Positions 1-10,400 of a stretch of DNA of 64,000 nucleotides are shown one piece after another. Location of the stretch: NCBI GenBank assembly GCA_951812925.1, contig OX638371.1, positions 38,972,101 through 39,036,100 of the forward strand, given 5' to 3'. The notes beneath the pieces are model-generated. The model had not been told where the DNA came from. It saw only the letters and a program-made list of their open reading frames with translations, and did not search any database. A program made the position numbers and the translations under genes. Origin of the DNA: Calliopum simillimum (lineage: Eukaryota > Arthropoda > Insecta > Diptera > Lauxaniidae). Numbering within the stretch: position 1 is the first letter of the stretch; the number at the start of each line of letters is the position of its first letter.

Positions 1-423
1 TCCGATGAAGAACCATCACCTACCAAATGCAAACAAAATAGTTATCCCGGATATTCTGCCGTTGCTCTTGACATGGCAGTTGTTGGTTCTGAGAGTGGAA
101 GCTATGAGAGCATTTGCAAGTTGTTACGTGCCGGACTCAAATGCGCCGATCGTGTACTCACAATGACGCCGTGGGGCAACTATGTTGTCTTCCGTGGCGC
201 GAATTTGACAGAAGAAAAATTATATTTCCTTTTCGATGGTTGCACGTGTAACGTTAATCGCTTCCGTCACTTGGATCTTACCTGTGGCACAGCTGGCCTC
301 TTGTGTTTCTACAATCTACACGATGTTATATGCTATATTATTGACTCCCAAACAATACGCACAAGTTTAAAGAAAAGTCGGAAAAATATTGTTGATGAGA
401 TATGCAAGCAGTATTGTAAATGA
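1..423 (+). CDS. 3' terminal exon of an unrecognised cysteine-rich protein (partial)
   Basis: The frame is open from the window edge to a TGA stop at 421-423, giving the last 140 residues; the true start lies outside the window. The first in-window Met is at 73, but the 24 codons before it are also open and look coding (acidic and Ser/Pro-rich), so I treat this as an interior or terminal exon. The protein has about nine Cys spread over its length, an aromatic-rich stretch (residues about 45-75) and a basic C-terminus. It has no signal peptide or obvious membrane segment in this part. Codon use is much less AT-biased than the flanking DNA, which supports real coding. I do not recognise the family. 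It reads toward wnd on the opposite strand, so the two genes converge. Confidence 0.7.
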   Translation, partial: SDEEPSPTKCKQNSYPGYSAVALDMAVVGSESGSYESICKLLRAGLKCADRVLTMTPWGNYVVFRGANLTEEKLYFLFDGCTCNVNRFRHLDLTCGTAGLLCFYNLHDVICYIIDSQTIRTSLKKSRKNIVDEICKQYCK

Positions 424-766
424 TCGGTCAATGTGTTAATATATTTAGATAAGTAGTGCGAAGTCCAAATTATTTAGACTCCGAAAAAAGAAAAAAATCT
501 ACCAATTTATATTTATAGATATTTTTATATAAATAATGTATATATATTTGCTTATGGCGTATGTAATTTAGACAATGGAACTTTTTTTTTTATTGAAAAT
601 TATAAATAAAAATTTGGTAAAAAGTACCTATGCAAATCTTGAGGAGTACATATGTACAGGGCTGTGGCAAAGGGCCTTTTGGAAGTGCGAACCCCCACAG
701 CAGGAGTTTTTTTTTATAAATAATGAAGACGATAGCTCTGAAAGGAAAAAAGAAATACAAACTAAA
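424..766 (+). other. 3' flank of the partial gene, with candidate poly(A) signal
   Basis: AT-rich sequence without a convincing gene. An AATAAA hexamer at 605-610 is a plausible cleavage/polyadenylation signal for the gene ending at 423. Short ORFs here are not supported. Confidence 0.4.
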
Positions 767-1373
767 ACACTGGGGCTATAGAAGTGATTTGGTTCAAAAC
801 CACCCAGACATCGCAATTTTCATCGAAATATAAAAATTCTTAAAGTGGGATATTCGTTTTGTCATACTGAAGAATGGTACGAAGCTTAATTTCCTAAATA
901 TGACTTAATCAATTTGCCGAATGACCTTGAAAAATGTAATTCAATGTTCAAAAAATAGAGATACCATTAAAAATCTTTTTTTACTCAAGAGGAAAGCATC
1001 TTACGAAAATAAGTACAAGACAAAAAATGCTTAGAATCGTCCAAGCAATACGTGAGATTTTTTTGGATTTTTTTTGGAAACTTTTTTTTTTGAATAATTT
1101 TTTATTTTTTTTTATTTGGAGGTTTTTTTATGCCTAGTTAACTTTTTTCGTAAGATGCTTTCCTCTTGAGTAAAAAAAGATTTTTGCCTTCCGCTGGCGT
1201 TCAAAAGCCAAAAACTCCCATTTAGCGTCCGAATCCCATCTTGAGTCATATTTAGGAAATTAAGCTTCGTACCATTCTTCAGTATGACAAAACGAATATC
1301 CCACTTTAAGAATTTTTATATTTCGATGAAAATTGCGATTTGTGGGTGGTTTTGAACATGGAGTCCCCAGTGT
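767..1373. mobile_element. Foldback MITE (607 bp palindromic element)
   Basis: The two ends are inverted copies beginning ACACTGGGG and ending CCCCAGTGT. The arms (about 767-1020 and 1147-1373) pair over most of their length, including a long block with GTCATACTGAAGAATGGTAC on the left and its complement on the right, and a second block around AAGCATCTTACG. It has no coding capacity. No clean target duplication was found. Confidence 0.75.
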
Positions 1374-1384
1374 GCGCCCATCTA

Positions 1385-1715
1385 GTTTTTAATCGACATC
1401 TAACTATAGCTCATTAACGGTGAGTCGCACGATAAAATGTGCCAAGATCTAGAGTTTTCCCTAGTATTAATGCCTATAAATAATAATGCTTATAAATTTG
1501 TGTTTTGAATATATTTTTTGTATGGGTGCCTAGTCCGTTGACTCATTTATAATTTTCACGATCTAACTTTTATAACGGTGGCAGTGTACCGAATTTCATC
1601 AAACTATCCTGCTTAGTTTTCCGTGAAAAATATTTCCGCAGACGAACAAACAGCCAGCCAGACGGACATAGCTATACCGACTCAGGAGGTAACGCTGATC
1701 AAGAATATATGTGAC
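1385..1715 (+). repeat. DINE-like repeat, 3' fragment
   Basis: Contains the shared tail seen in full at 34870-35045 and 44155-44262: CAGCCAGCCAGACGGACAT, then a block ending GATCAAGAATATAT. The fragment around 1404-1470 also carries GTGAGTCGCACG, shared with the foldback at 46233-46766, so two repeats may abut here. Non-coding. Confidence 0.55.
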
Positions 1716-2136
1716 CTGTTTTGTGAAAACATACTTAACGTGTGAAGAAATCGATTTTGAAATTTTCACTGTTTTCAGTCAATTATGATGTGACTTTCCA
1801 GTGGTGTCACTTTTAAAACATTTTTGGATCTTGAAAATGCTCGCTGAAATGATTCCCAAATGAAAACTTGTATAAAAATCAAAAAAACGAAAATTTATTT
1901 TCACACGTTAGGTATAAGGGATTGCAACCGGTAGCAATTGCAATCCGGATTCTTGTCAGTCCGGACCGGATCCGGCCGGATTAGTTACATCAAACATATG
2001 CCTTTCATTCTGAAATTAGTTATATTAAAAGTATTTAATTCAGTGCATATTACAAAGTTTATAGAAAAAAACGTTAATTTTTTGTAAATTCAAGTTTATT
2101 TCAATACTTTGAGTATAAATAAGCACACAGCAAAAA

Positions 2137-2487
2137 TTACACAGGGCGACAATTTTTTTTTTCTGCGGCGCTAGTTCTGTGGGCAAAATCAGAATCACCC
2201 AGATAATCCGAGTCCTACAGTATAATTTTTTTTAGGATTGACTCTAGTTCTCCCGATATCCTTAAAGGAGCAAAAATTGCTGTAATGGCTTTTTGATGTC
2301 ATTAACAAAAATTAATAACACTGTTTGCTGTGAGTGCTATACTACTTTAAATAAGCCTCAAAGCAGCTATTTTTGCTCCTTTGAGCAAGAATATCGGGAG
2401 AAATAGAGTCAATTTGGGCATTCAGTCATGATTACTCAAAATCAACTCCGAAACCTTGTGCCGCAAAATCAGTGTTGCTCTGTGTAA
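2137..2487. mobile_element. Hairpin MITE abutting a mariner relic
   Basis: The ends are TTACACAGGGCGACA and the inverse of TTACACAGAGCAACA. Internal inverted blocks include TCCCGATATCCTTAAAGGAG on the left, paired around 2376-2405. It is 351 bp long and non-coding. It sits directly at the truncated left edge of the mariner copy at 2489. Confidence 0.65.
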
Positions 2488-2488
2488 T

Positions 2489-3060
2489 TTAAGCGAGTGA
2501 TAAATTATGGGGTTTCCAACGAGAACAAATGTTTTTTACAACTAAGTGTTCATGCAAAATCGAATGTATCGAATTGGAACTAATGTGCAAGGATGCCTCT
2601 ATCCAACAATATGTTACATGACGATCTTGCATTATCAGTTCATGCACTGTATCGATGTTTTGTGTGGCACAACAACCGATTTGGGCGACCTTCGCGGAAT
2701 TCGTCGGCGACCGAACTACGACCACGATTGAATTCACTTTACCAGCCATATACTGTGTTTTTTGATGGTGCTTTATCGCCATACAAAGAACTGAGTTCAT
2801 CGACACATTCTTGTTGAGATAATCTACGTCGAAAGTTGTTAAAAATAATCCAACGAAAACTTTCTCTTGAAATTTCCATTTTTTGGCCAAATTGATTTTC
2901 TTAACTCACTGTAAAGAAAACAAATAGCACTTGTACATCAAAACGTTGTGAGTACGCTTATGCTAAAAAATGTCAAACTTTATCATGGTGTTGCCAGATT
3001 TTAGCTATTGACATTAGTGTATCCAGTTCCCGAAATATAAATAGTGCCCTACGTATTACT
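2489..3060 (-). pseudogene. Mariner-family transposase relic (N-terminal HTH region) with one flank
   Basis: On the minus strand the translation reads as a mariner N-terminal helix-turn-helix region (motifs LSQQECVDELSSLYGD and YGWxSEFNRGRSSVTDE) followed by part of the linker (ASLHISSNSIHSILHEHL). It is broken by several stops and a frameshift, and the catalytic DDD domain is absent. The 2930-3060 segment is the mariner end sequence; an inverted copy lies at 50340-50450. A second copy at 51654-52300 carries later insertions, so this copy serves as their empty-site reference. Confidence 0.75.
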
Positions 3061-3996
3061 TTGATCATTTTGGTGTTCGAAAATATCATTTACCACTTCC
3101 CTACCAGTTGGTTGAAAAATAGCTTATAGACCTTTTCTAAAAAAATTTTTTAAAACAAAATAATGACAAAAAAAAAATTAATGCTAAGGTTTTATAGCCA
3201 AAAGAACTAGCTTTCATTTGCAATCCAAAAATCAACACCTTTCAATACCTAATAGGCACAGATATGAGTCAAAGTTCGATTAATCGAACGTTGTTGTTGA
3301 AAAGAGGCTGCCCATAATCCTGGCGACGCTAAAACTCACTATACGTTTCTCCTTCTCCTCTATGTTCGGTAGCGTGGAGTAAAAAAAAAACTGAGAGGGT
3401 GAGGGCTTAACGGGAAAATTTTAGGAAAAAAAAAACTAGTAAGGGTGCTACTTTTGGCCTGGCCAAACATTAAATACAATGCACTGCAGTATTTTGAAAA
3501 TTTTGCTTATATGGGAGGTGTCACGCTATCTTGTTCGAGTTCACCCAGTTTCTCCTTAGAGCTTTCATTTATAGCTCTTAGTGTCTGAGTGAAATTTAGT
3601 TAGATTATCTCAAAAAACTTTTTTCTTACAGCATTTTTCTTTATATGGGTGGTGCCACGCCTTCTTGTTTTTTCTCAGAGCTTCTGTTTATTGATCTGAA
3701 TGTTTGAGTGCAATCTTTTTGGTTTATCTCAAAAAACCCTTTCCATACAGCATTTTGAAAATTTTGCTTATATGGGAGATGCCACGCCCTCTTGTCTAAG
3801 TTCGCCTAGTTTTTTCTCAGAGATTGCATTTATTGATCTGAATGTTTGAGTGCAGTTTGGTTGGGTTTTCTCAAAAAACGCTTTCAGTATAACATTTTGC
3901 AACTTTTGTTTACACGGGAGGTGCCAAGCCCTCCAGTCCGCATTCGCTAAGTTTTTACTCAGAGCTTGTACTTACTATCCCTAGTATTTATGTGTA

Positions 3997-4920
3997 CAGT
4001 CTGTTAAATAAGAGCGTGGTCATTGTTGTGAGAAAATGAAAATACCCATTGCGAAAATTCTTTTTAATATTGATTTATTTGATCGAAAACTTCAATGCAA
4101 ATACATTAATAGCAGGTCCAATCACCCCCAGCATCAATTATAGCTTGACATCTTCGCGACATACTTTGAACAAGATTTTGCGCATACTCTTCTGAAAACG
4201 ACCTCCAAATTTTGTGAATGCGTCGAACCAGCTGTTTCAAGTTGCAGGGTCGGTTTTTCTGAAGCTTCATCTTCATTTCCGCCCAAACGTTTTCAATTGG
4301 ATTGGCATCGGGCGACTGAGACGGCCAATCCAAAGTCACGACACCAAATTGTCTTTGGCCCATTCAAGACGTTTTTGGACATGTTTTTCACTGAGCATCG
4401 GTTTTTGCAAAGTACTTCGGTATTTCACACTATTTGCAATCAAATGATTACGAATAGTTCCGTGGGAGATATTCAAACCTTTTTGGGACAATTTCGAAGC
4501 ACCTTCACGCAAAGTTAATGTTGGATTTTTCGAAAATAGAGCACAGATCAGTTTTTCCTGTTTTTCCGTCACTACACCGACAGACCCGCGATTTGGAAAG
4601 TCATCGACATTTTTTACTTCTTTGAAGCGATTCACCCACTTACTCACAAACTGTTTCGACTTTTGCATATACTTCGCAGCCGCCGCTTGGGTCATTTTGG
4701 GACCTTTGGGGTGCAAACACAAAAAAACGGCTTCAAAGCGCGACGCGTACGCGGTACTCATTTTGGAAAAATGCTGAGAACGCATTGAAAACAGTGGTCA
4801 GCTGATTCACTTTCACGAAGCATGAAGGACAATACTGCCCTCTGTGTGAGAAAAAAAAATTACAGCATTATACTTTACCGATCGCGAGTAATCGTGACCA
4901 CGCTCTTATTTAACAGACTG
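3997..4920 (-). mobile_element. Tc1-like transposon, internally deleted, with perfect terminal repeats
   Basis: Exact 26 bp inverted termini begin CAGTCTGTTAAATAAGAGCG, flanked by TA on both sides (3995-3996 and 4921-4922). The element is 924 bp; a full Tc1-like element is about 1.6 kb. It interrupts the DINE-like repeat. Perfect termini suggest recent mobility, presumably mobilised by transposase supplied elsewhere. Confidence 0.93.
4106..4785 (-). pseudogene. Tc1-like transposase, central region deleted
   Basis: The N-terminal part (4785-about 4363) encodes the paired-type DNA-binding domain: two helix-turn-helix units, with MTQAAAAKYMQKS and ISHGTIRNHL visible. The C-terminal part (about 4363-4106) retains the last catalytic segment, SPDANPIENVWAEMKMKL, with the final Glu in NPIEN. 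The two parts overlap in different frames near 4340-4363, and the middle of the DDE domain, including the first two Asp, is missing. A working enzyme is therefore not encoded. Confidence 0.88.
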
Positions 4921-5214
4921 TATATTGCTTATTGCAAATAATGCTCTTATTGCATTTTAAATATTTTTTTTGTATGGGCGGTAGGCGTGTCCGTAATCCG
5001 ATTTTGCTCATTTTCAATTCCTCGAGTTAACTTTTACGGCAAAGCCATTGTACTTAATTTTATCGAATTATCTTGCTTAGTTTTCCCAAAAAAATATTTC
5101 CACGGACAGCCAGCAGACTTACTTTTCTATACCTGCTACGTATCCTTCTCTGCGTTACAAACGGAAGGACAAAGTGAATAAGTGTAGGGTATAAAAATTG
5201 TTTTGATGACGGGC

Positions 5215-5380
5215 TTGGAATCACGGGGTGCCAATAACTCTAAAACTATACTTTACCGAATATGGGTTAAGCACTGAATTGCAATCGGGAAAGTCATGGC
5301 AAGAGATCAAAATCAGGGATCGCAACAAATGGAGACGTTTCATATTGGCTCTATGCTCCTCCTTGGAGTTAAAGGAGAAT
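5215..5380 (+). mobile_element. LINE 3' end fragment
   Basis: Reads GKSWQEIKIRDRNKWRRFI, followed by an ALCSS-type ending. The same C-terminal signature occurs at 37900-38010 (+). It is a 5'-truncated relic of the same non-LTR family as the 19.3-20.9 kb fragment. Confidence 0.6.
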
Positions 5381-6971
5381 ACATACCCATACATACTGAA
5401 TTACACCTTAAACTGGAAAACGGTAAAATTGACCTCTTATTTTTAGGTGTGCTGTGATATCTGTGGACAAAACAACCTAAGTCGAGATAAGACAATTCTC
5501 CAGGATTTTAGTCCTAAATATAAAATTTAAGTACGCTTCTATTGGTATAATCGCCATGTCTCTATGATTTCTTGCTCCAGAGATATAAGGGTGTCCTAAG
5601 GTTCACTCAAGATTTGAACTTAGCGCCACTCGTGCGGTGAAGTGTTATGAACCAAAAGCAAAAAATAGTTTGACAGCTGACACTTTAAGATTAGCAAAAA
5701 TGTATGGAAAGAGGAGATTCAACGCTGCATCAATGAAATTGAGACACATTATTGAAAAGTAGATAATCAATTTTTAGGCTCTCCTGAAAAGTTGCCAATT
5801 TCGAGTAAGGTTGTTTTGTCAAAAGTCCACAGATATTTTGCCAGTGAAGGTTAGGTTCCTTTTCCTTTTGACTGTCACATATAAACATATAGCCAAACAA
5901 TTTAAGCGCGTATAAGAGGAGAAGATATAGAAAAAAGTCCATCACTGAACGGAGGGTCTAACCCCTTTTATTTCTGCTATTATTTAACAACTATTTTAAG
6001 TTCGTAAATTGCAGACAAAACGACACTACTTGCAACACTTCAAGATATCAAGATGACACACATAAATAAAAATCATTGGCTTAAAATAGTATCCAGTTAT
6101 GTACTGTATTTTGCAACTGGAACACTGTTGATTATATTCACCAAATTAAATTATTTCAAACGATGTATGTAACAAGCAGCGCTTAGGAAATTTTATTTGT
6201 TCACCAAATATAATAGAAATGGCATAAATATACGTATATATATATAAATACATATATATTTTGTTTGTTTTTTTGTCACAAATAATAATTATGGTAAACA
6301 GAGCATTCATTACATCTTATTACTGTCAATGAAGTATTTTACATTAACATTTTACATTTTATTAACTTAATAGTCTTATTGTATGTATTATAATAAAACT
6401 AATCAAATTTAATTATAAATATAACTAAAACGCATTCACAGTTGAACAGAAATTATGCTAACATATACAATACATACATATACATATATAATAACCATAA
6501 CATCTGTGGTGATCAGAAAAAAAAAACAGCTTAATTCGATTTATGACAAAAAAAGTTAAAGTAAATTTTACCCTAGTTCTTGCTGAAACTTGTTTATCAT
6601 TTTTGAGCAATGTTAAGAACCAAATAAGATAGTCATATGTCACCCCGAATTAAGGAAACAACTCCCCTTAACTTTATTTGTCTCAAATTAACTTAATCTG
6701 TTTTTGCGCCTTTGATCCACAGATTTTGCATTTAATTATAGTTAATATAATGGTTTTGAGTAATATGTTTTCATAATAATAAATGAGTCTAAAATAAAAA
6801 TAAAAAGCTAACTTATAGTACTATGCTTATTTTTTACATTTACTTATTTGCCCTTATTAAATTATCCTTTTGTAGCTTATATGTATGTATATATAGGTGT
6901 GTATATTTGTTAAGAAATCATTTTATTACTGAGTATACTGTATTTTTTTTTAAAGCACAAAGAAGCCCTTT
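5381..6971. other. Intergenic sequence and likely wnd 3' UTR
   Basis: No gene seen. AATAAA on the minus strand (TTTATT at 6922-6927 and 6673-6678) could serve as wnd polyadenylation signals. 5895-5955 carries a short piece resembling the end of the foldback at 29519-30637 (AAGTCCATCACTGAACGGAG). Confidence 0.4.
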
Positions 6972-7452
6972 TTAGACCATATTAATCTCGCCATTGGCAA
7001 CAAATGTTGGAATTGAAATGAGGTCGCTTTTTCTTAAATCCTTATTAGTTGGTGAAACCAGTATTTTTGAGTTTGATGCTATTTTATATGAATTTCTATT
7101 TCCGTTGGCCTTTTTTAATTGATGTTGTTGTTGCTGGTGATGTTGGTGTTGTTGACACTCTACATCATCCACAGGATCTTCATCTGATTCAGATGATTCA
7201 CTTGATATATCTGAGTCTGACAATATCGTATTTGTTGCAGTTGATTTAATACTTTTCAGGACTTCTGGTACATCAGGATTACTTTCTAAAGTTGAATGTT
7301 GGCTAGATGGTGAATGACTGTATTCGGAAGTATTTTCTTCATCGGAAATTATGACCGCTGCGTTTTGTTTATTGGTTGACATTTTTGTTGCACTACAACT
7401 TTTATAACATCGACGTGTACGCATTCCACGTCCAATCGGTAAGCGTCCAATA
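6972..7452 (-). CDS. wnd: wnd terminal coding exon
   Basis: Acceptor TATTTTAG|T at 7453. Encodes [16 protein letters not shown], a Ser/Glu/Asp-rich segment, a short His/Gln run and a terminal GEINMV before TAA at 6974-6972. Confidence 0.85.
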
Positions 7453-10400
7453 CTAAAATAAGAACAAAAAAAAAAATTATGATTTTTTAATAATATGTAG
7501 GCGTGTGTATTTGAAAAATAGTTTTATACGGAATATAATACGGAAAAAGTGCTGAAGTCGATCTTCGATCACAAGGCAAAGAAACATAATTCCTATGCTT
7601 AAAAAACAATTTCATATTGCTTTGCTTTGTAATTATTTATTTTATTTATTTTATTTATTTTATTTATTTTATTTATTTTATTTATTTTATTTATTTTATT
7701 TATTTTATTTATTTTATTTATTTTATTTATTTTATTTATTTTATTTATTTTATTTATTTTATTTATTTTATTTATTTTATTTATTTTATTTATTTTATTT
7801 ATTTTATTTATTTTATTTATTTTATTTATTTTATTTATTTTATTTATTTTATTTATTTTATTTATTTTATTTATTTTATTTATTTTATTTATTTTATTTA
7901 TTTTATTTATTTTATTTATTTTATTTATTTTATTTATTTTATTTATTTTATTTATTTTATTTATTTTATTTATTTTATTTATTTTATTTATTTTATTTAT
8001 TTTATTTATTTTATTTATTTTATTTATTTTATTTATTTTATTTATTTTATTTATTTTATTTATTTTATTTATTTTATTTATTTTATTTATTTTATTTATT
8101 TTATTTATTTTATTTATTTTATTTATTTTATTTATTTTATTTATTTTATTTATTTTATTTATTTTATTTATTTTATTTATTTTATTTATTTTATTTATTT
8201 TATTTATTTTATTTATTTTATTTATTTTATTTATTTTATTTATTTTATTTATTTTATTTATTTTATTTATTTTATTTATTTTATTTATTTTATTTATTTT
8301 ATTTATTTTATTTATTTTATTTATTTTATTTATTTTATTTATTTTATTTATTTTATTTATTTTATTTATTTTATTTATTTTATTTATTTTATTTATTTTA
8401 TTTATTTTATTTATTTTATTTATTTTATTTATTTTATTTATTTTATTTATTTTATTTATTTTATTTATTTTATTTATTTTATTTATTTTATTTATTTTAT
8501 TTATTTTATTTATTTTATTTATTTTATTTATTTTATTTATTTTATTTATTTTATTTATTTTATTTATTTTATTTATTTTCCATTGAATTGCATTTATAAT
8601 ACTAATCTAATACATAAATGAATATTGGAATAGATTATAAGGAGCTGATAAAAAAAAAAAAAAAAATTAAAAAATTCCACAAACCTTCGCCTTCTCAGCG
8701 AGTAGTTGTAATCAGTATCCTCGCCCTCTTCATCGGACCAACTATCATCACATAGATCCTCCTTGGATTCGATGTTGGCATTTAAATTTTCCGTTTGTAA
8801 CCTGCCATGTTTTTGTTGCTGCTGTTGCGGTTGTTGCCAATGTTGTTGGTGCTGCTGCTGTTTATTTGCACTTCTGCCCAATCTGGTTGTCGTTGTCTCT
8901 TCAGTCTCATAATTCTTTACCAACTTATCGTTGTGTTGTTGTTCTCCCTCCGACATTGCATTGCCATTCTCAGCTTGAGCTGTCTGTGTGGTGGTCGTAT
9001 TGTATTGATTCGTTATGGATTGTCCACCACCACTGGAATTTGTCTGTATAGAAAGGCGATTTTCGTTTATGAATTCGATTACTTTGCGACCCAATCGCTC
9101 AAGATTTTCGTTGTCACTGCAACAGCCTGTTATATCGAGCCTTTCGTTACTATTCATTACATCGTCCATTAATTGATCTGGACTAGAACAGGCATCTTGG
9201 AATGTTAAGTCACTTGTATTTCTGGAATTACCATTTTGACTTGTCGGGCTACCAGCCAAGGATGAGTTTTCCTGATACTGTGTATGCTGGGTGGAAGCCG
9301 CAACTTGTGGCTCTGCCACGTTTGTATGTTGTTGTTGATGGTGATGGCGATGATGCTGTTGATTATTCGGAATTTCATGACTACCATCACACCGGAGGCT
9401 CATTGAAATATCACTTGTTGCACACAAAGCACATGGACTGGCGTCTGTTTCACTCATATCCATGGCGTCTGTTTGTGTTTCCATATCAACCAATCTTAAC
9501 TTGCGATTTTCAGGTTCGCTTTGGTAGCGACGCTCTCTGCTGGGGCTTGATTTCGGAGCTGTACAAAAAGTTCCCGAGCCAATTCTTCGATGTCTGGTTT
9601 TCTTTGTTTTAGCAGTTGTTGTCACACAATAAGACTTTGCTTGGCATGAACTATCTAACTGCGCATAAAGAGTGCACTGAACAGGAGTCTAAGGATTATA
9701 GGAAAATAAATGATTGATAAAATAATTGCTTATTAAAAATTACACAATGCTTCAAAAATAACAAAACTGCATACACTTTTTCAGAGACCTATAAGATATT
9801 GTAGCTTTGGTCAAGTACCTACATATCATATATAATTTTTTTTTTTAAATTTGTACAATAGCATTTTAGTGTGGTCAAATATGTAAGCCCAAATGTGTTT
9901 AAATTTACTCTAAAATTTCAAACCGTGCTGTTGTTCCGGAAAAAAAAAAAAAAAAAAAACAGAAAATAGTTTAAGAAGATCTTAAACTGATGTTTTGTGA
10001 GATAGCTGAAACCTTAGAGATATCAGAAGGTTGCATGTTTACAATTTTACATGGAAATTTGACCAATGGAAAGTTTTTCCAAGACACCGTGTCACAATTC
10101 GATGAAAACGATGATCAAAATGAATGAATTTTGTTTCGATTCACTGGAAATAGATTTGGCTCAAAAAAAGCAAGTGGCCGCCGAAAAACCGCCTGTTTTT
10201 TGTCAAAATTCAAATCGTTCTATAAAAACGCTATCGAAATGTTAGAGAAACGCTGGAATGATGGTTTCGCCAAAGTAGAGCCAAAATTTATGAATAAAAT
10301 CGATTTTGTCCAAAAAAAAATTCTTTTTTCTTCATTAGACCACGGAATTATCACCCGATGTGTTAGTTAAAAATTATAAGCGAGATGTATTAAAAATTTG

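Larger units (their letters stand above)
3432..5185 (+). repeat. DINE-like interspersed repeat, split by a Tc1 insertion
   Basis: The 5' end carries ACTAGTAAGGGTG, then two to three degenerate tandem units (GGGAGGTGCCACGCCCTC and CAGAGCTTGCATTTATAG blocks, period roughly 120-190 bp). It resumes after 4920 with the 3' part (TTTTTGTATGGGCGGTAGGC). The tail resembles the conserved end of Drosophila DINE-1/INE-1 (Helentron-related) elements; that family assignment is from memory. The Tc1 element at 3997-4920 interrupts it. Confidence 0.6.

Noticed and set aside
7595..8621. Two 334-codon reading frames of FYL / IYF tripeptides
   Set aside because: They are translations of the 9 bp tandem array, whose unit is a multiple of three; they lie in a wnd intron on the opposite strand.
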